Shown here piece after piece: positions 1-5,870 of a stretch of 23,135 bases of DNA. A program made the translations under genes and the position numbers. Each line of letters begins with the position of its first letter. The stretch's first letter is position 1. The notes beneath the pieces were generated by a model. It searched no databases. It worked only from the letters and a program-made list of their open reading frames with translations, and was not told the origin of the DNA. Source of the DNA: a virus. Location of the stretch: positions 1 to 23,135 of the IMG/VR virus record IMGVR_UViG_3300020438_000287. One strand, written 5' to 3'.

Positions 1-80
1 AACATGAGTGTGACCAATTTGATTGGTATGCTTACCTTGAGTTTATAAGTGAAACCCAATACGATTTCGGAGGAGGTTAA
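1..80 (+). CDS. C-terminal end of an unidentified protein (partial)
   Basis: An open frame enters from the left edge (first full codon at base 3) and ends with TAA at 78-80. It gives 25 residues ending ISETQYDFGGG. The TAA shares its last base with the ATG of thyX (TAATG), the same stop/start coupling seen at many junctions in this window. The last three Gly codons (GGA GGA GGT) also supply the ribosome-binding site of thyX. Too little is visible to name the protein. A nucleotide-metabolism or replication role is only a guess from position. Confidence 0.6.
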   Translation, partial: HECDQFDWYAYLEFISETQYDFGGG

Positions 81-718
81 TGAGTGTTAAATTAGTTAGT
101 GCAACACCAGATGCTGAAAAGCTAATGGCATATGTTGCTCGTGTCAGTAACCCTAATAATCAGGACAATGATAAGTTTGCTGGTCTTCTTAGGTATTGTA
201 TCAAACATGGGCATTGGAGTGTCTTTGAACAGGCATACATGACCGTTGAGATCAATACTACCAGAGGACTTGCTGCACAGATACTGCGGCATAGAAGTTT
301 TACTTTCCAAGAGTTCTCACAAAGATATGCTGATACTAATTTGTTAGCAGATGAGATTCCTATGTTTGATCTTCGCAGTCAAGATCTAAAGAATCGTCAG
401 AATAGTAATGATGATGTGCCAGAGAACAAGAAGAAAGATCTTCAAGAAAAGATTGCACAACACTTTGTTGATTCAATGGATCTTTATAATGAATTACTTG
501 CTAATGGTATTGCTAAAGAGTGTGCAAGATTTGTACTACCACTAGCAACACCTACTAGAATCTACATGACTGGTTCTGTCAGATCATGGGTGCATTACAT
601 TGACCTACGTTCTGCACACGGTACACAGAAAGAGCATATGGATGTAGCAAAGGGAGTTCGTGAGGTCTTTACCGAACAATTCCCCACTGTTGCAGAAGCT
701 CTTGAATGGTCTAAATAA
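80..718 (+). CDS. thyX: Flavin-dependent thymidylate synthase ThyX
   Basis: Makes dTMP from dUMP using methylene-tetrahydrofolate, FAD and NADPH, supplying thymidylate for phage DNA synthesis. The protein is 212 aa, a usual ThyX length. The family signature RHRx7S is complete at residues 70-80 (RHRSFTFQEFS, then QR). It is preceded by a GHWSVFE stretch (44-50) matching the usual ThyX G-H-x-S-x-x-E segment. The C-terminal part has RSWVHYIDLR followed by a Q-x-E-type stretch, where the dUMP-binding and catalytic Arg region lies in the family. The start has a very strong Shine-Dalgarno (GGAGGAGG at 69-76) and overlaps the previous stop by one base. thyX is common in marine T4-like phages, where it replaces the folate-only synthase encoded by T4 td. 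The identity is certain. Confidence 0.97.
   Translation: MSVKLVSATPDAEKLMAYVARVSNPNNQDNDKFAGLLRYCIKHGHWSVFEQAYMTVEINTTRGLAAQILRHRSFTFQEFSQRYADTNLLADEIPMFDLRSQDLKNRQNSNDDVPENKKKDLQEKIAQHFVDSMDLYNELLANGIAKECARFVLPLATPTRIYMTGSVRSWVHYIDLRSAHGTQKEHMDVAKGVREVFTEQFPTVAEALEWSK
711..718 (+). promoter_or_regulatory. Late-promoter-like CTAAATAA before the 99-aa gene
   Basis: CTAAATAA overlaps the last codons and stop of thyX and lies 20 nt before the next ATG (739). The same octamer occurs exactly at 8944-8951 and 18255-18262, each also 20-30 nt before a start codon. It shares the TAAATA core of the T4 late promoter TATAAATA. Because this copy includes thyX's Lys-stop codons (AAATAA), it could be coincidental. 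Confidence 0.35.
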
Positions 719-738
719 CTATCCACTATTATATTCAT

Positions 739-1038
739 ATGGCAACATACCCTGTCGTTAATCAAGAAACTGGTGAGCAAAAAGAAGTTGTGATGAGTGT
801 TCATGACTGGACTCAGTGGAAAGAAGATAATCCTGATTGGGAACGGTATTACACTCCTGAAAATTGCCCAAGTTTAGGAATTGAAGTTGGTGAGTGGAGA
901 GATAAGTTAGTTAATAAAAATCCTGGTTGGGGTGAAGTTCTGAAGAAATCTGAAAAAGCAGGTGGTATTTCTGGACGGTTAGCCAGTAAAGGTTCTTACG
1001 AATCTTCAACACAATCTGCTATGACTGAGGACTTATGA
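739..1038 (+). CDS. Conserved small phage protein, unknown function
   Basis: 99 aa, no cysteines, Trp-rich. It begins TYPVVNQETGEQKEVVMSV and continues with a K-E-D-N-P-x-W segment. This pattern (T-Y-x-x-x-N-x-x-T-G-E, then N-P) resembles small FmdB-like proteins of marine T4-like phages, but any zinc-ribbon cysteines are absent. The C-terminal third (GWGEVLKKSEKAGG) is followed by a Ser/Gly-rich tail. Its stop overlaps the phoH start (ATGA at 1035-1038), so the two are probably translationally coupled. A CTAAATAA box sits 20 nt upstream. The function is unknown; the FmdB-like resemblance is from memory of the pattern only. Confidence 0.75.
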   Translation: MATYPVVNQETGEQKEVVMSVHDWTQWKEDNPDWERYYTPENCPSLGIEVGEWRDKLVNKNPGWGEVLKKSEKAGGISGRLASKGSYESSTQSAMTEDL

Positions 1039-1787
1039 CACGTAAAAAGAAGAATGATGCTCCTATTGGTGTAGGTAAGACCACCAAGCAGATGAAAAGA
1101 AAGAAACCAATTAATACTGATTTCCTTAGAGATATAGAACCTCTTACTGATAATCAAGTAAGACTATTTGAATCATTCAAAAATGAGAAACATTTAGTTG
1201 CATATGGTTGTGCTGGTACTGGTAAAACTTTTATCACTCTTTTCAATGCATTGAGAGATGTATTAGATCCTAGTACTCCATATGATAAAATCTATATTGT
1301 AAGGTCACTTGTATCTACAAGGGAGATTGGATTCCTACCAGGTGATCATGAGGATAAGTCTGACATCTATCAGATACCATATAAGAATATGGTAAAGTAC
1401 ATGTTTGAGATGCCAACTGAAGCAGATTTTGAGATGCTTTATGGTAACTTGAAAGCGCAAGGAACTATTAGTTTCTGGAGTACATCCTTTATACGAGGAA
1501 CCACATTTGATAATGCTATCATTATTGTGGATGAATTCCAGAACTTAAACTTCCATGAACTTGATTCTATTATCACTCGTGTAGGACAGAATACAAAGAT
1601 TATGTTCTGTGGTGATGCAGTTCAGAGTGATCTAGTTAAAACTAATGAACGAAATGGTATTCATGACTTCATGAGGATATTGCAAATTATGCCATCCTTT
1701 GATATAATAGAGTTTGGAGTAGATGATATTGTCAGATCAGGTTTCTGTAGAGAGTACATCTTATCAAAAATGCAATTAAATTTATGA
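1035..1787 (+). CDS. phoH: PhoH-like P-loop ATPase
   Basis: 250-aa P-loop NTPase of the PhoH family. Walker A is GCAGTGKT at residues 58-65 and Walker B is IIIVDEFQN near 164-172. These are followed by an R-x-G-Q-N-T-K-I-M-F-C-G-D segment that matches the helicase-like motif after Walker B in PhoH proteins. The N-terminus is short and Lys-rich, without a PIN or KH domain, as in most phage PhoH proteins. PhoH is a widespread marker in marine phages. Its biochemical role there is unsettled (RNA helicase/ribonuclease-related activity and a phosphate-stress link have been proposed). The gene overlaps both neighbours by ATGA (1035 and 1784), so it is embedded in one operon. Confidence 0.95.
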   Translation: MTRKKKNDAPIGVGKTTKQMKRKKPINTDFLRDIEPLTDNQVRLFESFKNEKHLVAYGCAGTGKTFITLFNALRDVLDPSTPYDKIYIVRSLVSTREIGFLPGDHEDKSDIYQIPYKNMVKYMFEMPTEADFEMLYGNLKAQGTISFWSTSFIRGTTFDNAIIIVDEFQNLNFHELDSIITRVGQNTKIMFCGDAVQSDLVKTNERNGIHDFMRILQIMPSFDIIEFGVDDIVRSGFCREYILSKMQLNL

Positions 1788-2464
1788 CTTTTGATCATGT
1801 TGATTTGAATCTTTCTCCTCTGGAGAGAGAAACTATAGATGGTGTTCGTTACTATAAAGTTCCTGATTCTGATGAGTATAAGAAGTTAGTTTCTATTACT
1901 TCTGTTACAAGTCATTTTAACAAAGGTATATTTGCTAAGTGGAGGAAGAGAGTAGGAGATGCTGAAGCAGATAAAGTAACAAGATTATCTACAGCAAGAG
2001 GAACAGATTTTCATACTCTTACCGAGTATCATTTAAAGAATGAAGGTTATGATGGTAAGTCATTACCTATTTCTGAGCACCTGTTTGGTATTGCTAAGCC
2101 TACACTAGAACGTATAAATAATATTCACTCTCTAGAAGGTCCACTCTACAGCTTGTTTTTAGGAATTGCTGGAACAGTGGATTGTATAGCAGAGTTTGAT
2201 GGAGAACTTGCAATAATAGATTTTAAGACATCGAAGAAAGAGAAACCAAGAGCATGGGTGGATCACTATTTTGTTCAGTGTATGGCATATGGATGTATGT
2301 TGCATGAACTAACAGGTATATCCGTTAAGAAATTAGTTCTTATTATGGCATGTGAAGATGGGGATTGTGTTGTATATGAGGAAAGAGATAAGGCAAAATA
2401 TATTAGACTATTATCAAAGTACATCAAGAAGTTTGTAGATGACAAACTATCTGAGATTGCTTGA
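1784..2464 (+). CDS. PD-(D/E)XK (RecB/MGME1-type) exonuclease
   Basis: 226 aa. The nuclease core is visible. GTVDCIAEFDG (130-140) carries the first acidic ligand (D133). IIDFKTSKK (144-152) is the D-x-K motif. QCMAYG (165-170) is the Q-x-x-x-Y motif typical of RecB-family nucleases. Upstream, RGTDFHTLTEYH (72-83) matches the RG-T-x-(F/I)-H helix seen in Cas4/MGME1-type enzymes. It probably acts on single-stranded DNA ends during replication or recombination, consistent with its place beside phoH and the gp33-gp59-gp32 replication genes. The start overlaps the phoH stop (ATGA). No iron-sulfur Cys cluster like that of Cas4 is visible, so an MGME1-like enzyme is favoured. The exact substrate is inference. 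Confidence 0.85.
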   Translation: MTFDHVDLNLSPLERETIDGVRYYKVPDSDEYKKLVSITSVTSHFNKGIFAKWRKRVGDAEADKVTRLSTARGTDFHTLTEYHLKNEGYDGKSLPISEHLFGIAKPTLERINNIHSLEGPLYSLFLGIAGTVDCIAEFDGELAIIDFKTSKKEKPRAWVDHYFVQCMAYGCMLHELTGISVKKLVLIMACEDGDCVVYEERDKAKYIRLLSKYIKKFVDDKLSEIA

Positions 2465-2511
2465 CCTTCTGATGTTTATCAGTTACAATATTATAAAGAA
2501 CTTGAGGAAAG

Positions 2512-2796
2512 ATGTTGTCCCTTACTTTGCAAGAACCAATGGAAAATGAACTAGAAAAGGTACTGGAAAGTAAGTTCTACAGTTCTGCTAGATTTGCTCA
2601 ATCTATTGAAGAACTCGTAAGAGATAATGAATACATGACTTACATTGATGCTATCATTTATTTCTGTGATCAAAACAGTATAGATCTTGAGTCCGTACCC
2701 AAACTAATACCCAAGCCGTTGAAGGAGAAGATAAAGTGTGAAGCAACTGACCTAAACTTTTTAAAGCGCACTTCCCGTGCCAAATTGATCTTTTAA
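2512..2796 (+). CDS. 33: gp33-like late-transcription accessory protein
   Basis: 94 aa (T4 gp33 is about 112 aa). The central segment, with YIDAIIYFC, NSIDLESVPKLI and LKEKI followed by LNFL, matches the conserved core of T4-like gp33 proteins as I recall them. T4 gp33 bridges host RNA polymerase (beta flap) and the sliding clamp gp45, allowing gp55-directed late transcription. The position just before gp59 and gp32 is the T4/cyanophage order. The start has AGGA only three to four bases upstream, which is tight. An internal ATG at 2539 (MENELEKV) is a possible alternative start but lacks an SD. The C-terminus is basic (KRTSRAKLIF), so clamp-binding residues are not obvious. Confidence 0.75.
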   Translation: MLSLTLQEPMENELEKVLESKFYSSARFAQSIEELVRDNEYMTYIDAIIYFCDQNSIDLESVPKLIPKPLKEKIKCEATDLNFLKRTSRAKLIF

Positions 2797-2805
2797 TTCA
2801 AAAAA

Positions 2806-2833
2806 AGTCGGAAAATTATCCTGGCTATTTTTT
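2806..2833 (+). terminator. Possible weak terminator between gp33 and gp59
   Basis: In the 54-base gap between gp33 and gp59, AGTCGG (2806-2811) can pair with CTGGCT (2821-2826), including two G-U pairs, around a 9-nt loop. A7 lies on the left (2800-2806) and T6 on the right (2828-2833). This could be a weak intrinsic terminator or an attenuating structure. The stem is short. Confidence 0.35.
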
Positions 2834-2850
2834 GCCCTATTACTTTTTTC

Positions 2851-3441
2851 ATGATGCCATTTGACTGCTATAAGACTTATATTGCTATGAAGCAGCACTT
2901 TACCAAAGACTCATATGACTACATGAGGTTTGGTAATAGACTTCCTCGTGTATCACTAAATTCCTTCTATCAGAGAAAAGATAGATTCTTCTTTGAGAAG
3001 ATGTCTAGGGAATTTGCCGATAAAGACATAGAAAAGTTTTTTATTGCTAATTTCACTTCTAGCACAGATCCTGAAAAAGTGTTTATATCGGATATTGTCA
3101 AAACTGGTCGAAATACGTATACTGAGTGGCAAAAGAGAAATCAGTCACTTTCCTATAATTTTAAAGAAGACGTAAATAAGTTATTTGATGGAAAAAACGT
3201 AAATGACGTATTTGACTGTTCTAAAGGACATCCACCAATATTAAGGAATTATCTCGGTGGGCATATTTCTTTAGAAACGTTAGTTATATGCAATAAGATA
3301 CTTAGATATGCTAAAGACTTTGATAAAAAGTTAGATCCATATGTGTGGTCAACCGTCAGTATGAAGATAAAGAAGTATGAACCATTCATAAATATAGATG
3401 TATTCCATTACAAAAAAATCCTAAAACAAATTGCTTTATGA
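2851..3441 (+). CDS. 59: gp59-like loader of replicative helicase
   Basis: 196 aa (T4 gp59 is 217 aa). T4 gp59 binds fork DNA and gp32 and loads the gp41 helicase. Features shared with T4 gp59 include the N-terminal YKTYIAMKQHF, the basic K-D-R-(F/Y)-F-F-x-K segment (QRKDRFFFEKMSREF), an F-I-x-N-x-x-S/V-x-x-(D)-x-x-x-F/W-I-x-D-I stretch, and the late DPYVWSTVSMKIKKYEPFINID segment, which parallels D-N-L-V-W-N-N-Y-S-I-K-L-K-A-Y. The start is one of two tandem ATGs (2851 or 2854). The leader is pyrimidine-rich (TTACTTTTTTC) with no Shine-Dalgarno, which is unusual beside its neighbours. The 3' end overlaps the next gene by ATGA at 3438. Confidence 0.9.
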   Translation: MMPFDCYKTYIAMKQHFTKDSYDYMRFGNRLPRVSLNSFYQRKDRFFFEKMSREFADKDIEKFFIANFTSSTDPEKVFISDIVKTGRNTYTEWQKRNQSLSYNFKEDVNKLFDGKNVNDVFDCSKGHPPILRNYLGGHISLETLVICNKILRYAKDFDKKLDPYVWSTVSMKIKKYEPFINIDVFHYKKILKQIAL

Positions 3442-3782
3442 GCTTCTTCGATTCAGAAATGGTACGTGCTGAAATGGTGGAGATTAATGAACTTCAAGAA
3501 GAAGTTTATTCTAACGTCTTTAAGTTTCCTAGTATGAACTCTAAAGAACAATTGCGTCATATTAATCTGCTAGAAAAGTTGATTGATAAGCAAAAAATTC
3601 TTTATTTCCGTTTGAGTTTGACTGATGATCCAGATGCTAAAAAAATGCAAGAACGTATTAGGGAATCTGCTGAATTGATGGGTATTCCTAAAACTGTTGG
3701 TATAAATGCTCTTTTTGATCAAATGCAAACTAGCATTTCCATTATGAAAAAACATATTGACAAAAACGAATTTCCAGTGTAA
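3438..3782 (+). CDS. DUF1825-like protein between gp59 and gp32
   Basis: 114 aa, mostly helical and highly charged. It begins MSFFDSEMVRAEM, has a central LIDKQKILYFRLSLTDDPDA segment, and ends with FDQMQTSISIMKKHI. The beginning (S/A-F-F-D-S-E-x-V), the mid-protein K-x-x-x-x-R-x-x-L-(S/T)-(E/D)-D stretch, the length and the terminal M-x-x-x-x-x-x-M-K helix resemble the cyanobacterial DUF1825 family, whose function is not established to my knowledge. It sits in the single-stranded-DNA gene cluster with gp59 and gp32. Its last codons hold the likely gp32 promoter. Family assignment is by pattern memory and not certain. Confidence 0.65.
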   Translation: MSFFDSEMVRAEMVEINELQEEVYSNVFKFPSMNSKEQLRHINLLEKLIDKQKILYFRLSLTDDPDAKKMQERIRESAELMGIPKTVGINALFDQMQTSISIMKKHIDKNEFPV

Positions 3783-3785
3783 TAT
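3757..3785 (+). promoter_or_regulatory. Sigma70-like promoter for gp32
   Basis: TTGACA (3757-3762, consensus -35) is followed after exactly 17 bp by TAATAT (3780-3785, four of six -10 matches, including the first two bases and the last). It lies over the last codons and stop of the DUF1825-like gene. Transcription would start near 3792, just ahead of the first inverted repeat of the gp32 leader, leaving a leader of about 160 nt. The promoter is inferred from sequence only. Confidence 0.6.
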
Positions 3786-3796
3786 AAAAAAGTTAA

Positions 3797-3907
3797 GTTA
3801 GTATTCAGAAGGTAATACTCTAGTTAGTATTCAAAACCAAATACTCAAAACAATCTTAGTTAGTATTCAAGGCAAAAAACTTTTATTAGTTTTCAGGTTG
3901 CAATACT
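3797..3907 (+). repeat. Four tandem inverted-repeat units in the gp32 leader
   Basis: Four units share the layout AGTATT, 8 bases, AATACT. Unit 1 is 3800-3819 (perfect stem). Unit 2 is 3826-3845 (perfect). Unit 3 is 3862-3881 (right arm AAAACT, one mismatch). Unit 4 is 3888-3907 (left arm AGTTTT, one mismatch). All four loops are 8 nt and begin with CA (CAGAAGGT, CAAAACCA, CAAGGCAA, CAGGTTGC). Each left arm is part of an 11-base direct repeat GTTAGTATTCA (3797, 3823, 3859; degenerate at 3885). Unit spacing is 26, 36, 26 bases. GGTT in loop 4 is complementary to AACC in loop 2. This could be RNA hairpins in the leader or 20-bp protein operators in DNA. Confidence 0.85.
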
Positions 3908-3938
3908 CAAAAGAAAAAAGCCAAATCTAAACAAATCC

Positions 3939-3942
3939 GAGG
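3939..3942 (+). promoter_or_regulatory. gp32 Shine-Dalgarno in an A-rich unstructured stretch
   Basis: GAGG at 3939-3942 lies 8 bases before the gp32 ATG (3951). The 43 bases from the last hairpin to the ATG are dominated by A, with no evident stem. In T4 the gp32 repressor site is likewise an unstructured A/U-rich stretch over the ribosome-binding site. Confidence 0.7.
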
Positions 3943-3950
3943 TAATACGA

Positions 3951-4859
3951 ATGTCTTTCGCATCTCTAAAAAAACAATCTAAACTAGGGTCATATACCCA
4001 AAAACTCATCAAAGAAGTAGAAAAAATGAATACTTCTGGTGGTGGGGGAGCAGATGAACGATTCTGGAAACCAGAAATGGATAAAACTGGAGTCGGATCT
4101 GCTGTTATAAGGTTTCTTCCTGCACCTGACAGTGAGGAGTTTCCGTGGGTAAAAATGTATTCACATGCATTCAAAGGTCTAGGTGGTTGGTACATTGAGA
4201 ACTCTTTGACCACAAATGGTGGCAAAGATCCTGTTTCAGAATATAATCGTGAATTATGGAACAGTGGCAACGAAAAAGATAAGGATACTGTTCGTAAGCA
4301 AAAGCGTAAGCTTTCTTATTTCAGTAATATCTACGTTGTTCGGGATCCTGCGAATCCTGCTAATGAAGGTAAAGTCTTCCTATACAAATTTGGTAAAAAG
4401 ATCTTTGATAAGGTCTTAAATGCTATGCAACCTGAATTTGAAGATGAGACACCTATCAATCCATTTGATTTTTGGGAGGGAGCAAACTTCCGTCTTAAAA
4501 TCAAGAAAGTGGATGGTTATTGGAATTATGACAAGTCTGAATTTGATTCACCATCACCTCTTCTAGATGATGATGATGCATTAGAAGCACTCTGGAAGAA
4601 GCAACATTCTCTTGCTGCTCTAGTTGCTGCTGATCAATTCAAGTCTTATGAAGATCTTGAAAAGAGACTCAAAGCTGTGTTAAACACTAACGTCCCATCA
4701 CGACCTGTTGATGAGGAAGTTTCTAGTGAGGATGATAGTCGAGGTTCATTTAAACCAGACTTTAATGCTCGTAAAGAACCAGTAGCAGTTGCTCCTACTT
4801 CTTCTAATGAAGAAGAGGATGATGCATTAAGTTATTTTCAAAGACTTGCACAAGAGTAA
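3951..4859 (+). CDS. 32: gp32-like single-stranded DNA-binding protein
   Basis: 302 aa, about the T4 length. T4 gp32 coats ssDNA cooperatively during replication, recombination and repair. Visible landmarks are the basic N-terminal B region (SLKKQSKLGSYTQKLIK), the OB-core start GSAVIRFLP (49-57), the GGWYIE strand (78-83), KRKLSYFSNIYVVRDPANP with NEGKVFLYKFGKKI, and WEGANFRLKIKKV, all close to T4. The C-terminal part is acidic (EEDDALSYFQRLAQE), as needed for partner binding. Unlike T4 gp32, the zinc site is not intact. A His aligned with T4 H64 remains (H72), but the C77/C87/C90 positions are replaced (region NSLTTNGGKDPVSEYNR), and the whole protein has no cysteine. The gene ends exactly where the convergent gp53 ends. 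Confidence 0.97.
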   Translation: MSFASLKKQSKLGSYTQKLIKEVEKMNTSGGGGADERFWKPEMDKTGVGSAVIRFLPAPDSEEFPWVKMYSHAFKGLGGWYIENSLTTNGGKDPVSEYNRELWNSGNEKDKDTVRKQKRKLSYFSNIYVVRDPANPANEGKVFLYKFGKKIFDKVLNAMQPEFEDETPINPFDFWEGANFRLKIKKVDGYWNYDKSEFDSPSPLLDDDDALEALWKKQHSLAALVAADQFKSYEDLEKRLKAVLNTNVPSRPVDEEVSSEDDSRGSFKPDFNARKEPVAVAPTSSNEEEDDALSYFQRLAQE

Positions 4860-4865
4860 TTACTC
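4854..4865. repeat. 12-bp palindrome spanning two abutting stop codons
   Basis: GAGTAATTACTC is a perfect palindrome formed by Glu-stop of gp32 (GAG TAA, + strand) meeting stop-Glu of gp53 (- strand) with no base between. It is largely forced by both genes ending in GAG TAA. Confidence 0.9.
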
Positions 4866-5870
4866 GTAAAGTCTAATATTTTCTCCATACTTCAAGGTTT
4901 CACTCACATACTGAGTGGAACCTTTTTTATATTCCATAATTTCATCTAGATCATTAAATATGATGTTTAGATATTGTGGTTTGAGTGTAAATATATTTCT
5001 TTTAGCATCTTCTACTTCAGACTCATATTCATAGTTGGTTACTGATTTAAGAATATGGGAAGATGGAATAGTTTGATAACTCCCTAGACCTGGATCATAA
5101 TATTCATAATAATATGCATTTCCAACTGCAATATTATTATCTACAGTAAATAAAACTTCTTCTGTTCCATTTAGTGTTGGTGATACTATTGAAGGAGTGG
5201 ATGGTAGTTGATATGTAAATGATACACCAAATCCATCGTTACTAGCTACCGTTTTAATAGTATATCTGCCATTAAATAAGTCATCCGATACATTTGTGAT
5301 TTGTACTTCATCACCGACTTTAAGTCCTTTGATACCATTATTCATAGTAACAGTAACAGTTGATGATGGACTACCCACAACTCCAGCAAATATTTGATTG
5401 ATTGTAGTTTTGTTGACTTGGATAAAGTTTCCGTTAGTTCTCCAAGTACTTGATATTTTCAATCCTTTTTCTAAAACTACTACTCCTTTACTGTTTTTAA
5501 CTTCGATTGTTTCATAATGATGAATTCCACTGTACAAGTTTTCTGTTGTTTTATACTTGTCCATTAATATATTATTAAATGTTTGTTGTGGTAGTGGCCA
5601 CTCATTTTGAACGTTTAATATATTGTTGGATAGTAGAACAATCCAATCAAGTGTAGAATCTTCATATATTTCATTTGCTACATTATCTGGTCTATCATCA
5701 CCAATAATTTTATATTTGGTGAAGAAGTTTAAATTGCCAAAAATGTCTGGTCTTAATTTTCCTCTTTTAAATAAGTTCTTTACAGTCAAATAGTTAGAAA
5801 TTTCTTTCTCATTCTTATTGCGGTTGACATATCCAAAATCTGGAATTTGTCTGAAATATGGTCTTGCCAT
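4860..5870 (-). CDS. 53: gp53-like baseplate wedge protein with an inserted beta module
   Basis: 336 aa from the ATG at 5870 (T4 gp53 is 196 aa). In T4, gp53 joins neighbouring wedges around the hub. The T4-like part is the N-terminal half: LTVKNLFKR, FTKYKIIGDDRPDNVANEIYEDSTLDWIVLLSNNI and a WPL...F...KY segment parallel T4 gp53. The extreme C-terminal helix (LNIIFNDLDEIMEYKKG) parallels the T4 end. Between them, about residues 150-250 (5115-5426) form an insertion with GLKVGDEVQITNVSDDLFNG, a phage beta-sandwich-like module also repeated in the large ORF at 18292. I chose the ATG at 5870 over 5888 because GGGAGG lies at a suitable distance and the ATG overlaps the gp48 stop (TAATG). Confidence 0.88.
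   Translation of the reverse strand: MARPYFRQIPDFGYVNRNKNEKEISNYLTVKNLFKRGKLRPDIFGNLNFFTKYKIIGDDRPDNVANEIYEDSTLDWIVLLSNNILNVQNEWPLPQQTFNNILMDKYKTTENLYSGIHHYETIEVKNSKGVVVLEKGLKISSTWRTNGNFIQVNKTTINQIFAGVVGSPSSTVTVTMNNGIKGLKVGDEVQITNVSDDLFNGRYTIKTVASNDGFGVSFTYQLPSTPSIVSPTLNGTEEVLFTVDNNIAVGNAYYYEYYDPGLGSYQTIPSSHILKSVTNYEYESEVEDAKRNIFTLKPQYLNIIFNDLDEIMEYKKGSTQYVSETLKYGENIRLYE
4894..4928 (+). terminator. Intrinsic terminator for gp32, inside the gp53 coding end
   Basis: AAGGTT (4894-4899), T, CACTCA (4901-4906), 5-nt loop CATAC, TGAGTG (4912-4917), G, AACCTT (4919-4924), then continued T to 4928. This is a 13-pair stem (one G-U) with a run of six T. It reads as a terminator only on the + strand, 35 bases after the gp32 stop. 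It occupies sense codons near the 3' end of gp53 on the other strand (the KGSTQYVSETL region). Confidence 0.85.
5115..5426 (-). other. Inserted beta module within gp53
   Basis: About 100 residues inside gp53 without a T4 counterpart. The key pattern is G-L-x-V-G-D-x-V-x-I-x-x-x-x-x-x-x-F-N-G-x-Y-x-I. The same pattern recurs in the ORF starting at 18292. The boundaries are approximate. Confidence 0.6.

Noticed and set aside
2113-2120. Exact TATAAATA on the + strand inside the nuclease gene
   Set aside because: It is about 390 bases from the next start codon and encodes ordinary codons (ERINNIH region). In such AT-rich DNA a chance match is likely.
3893-4270. 125-codon open frame on the - strand over the gp32 start
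   Set aside because: It lies opposite the well-supported gp32 gene and its leader, with no recognisable protein features.
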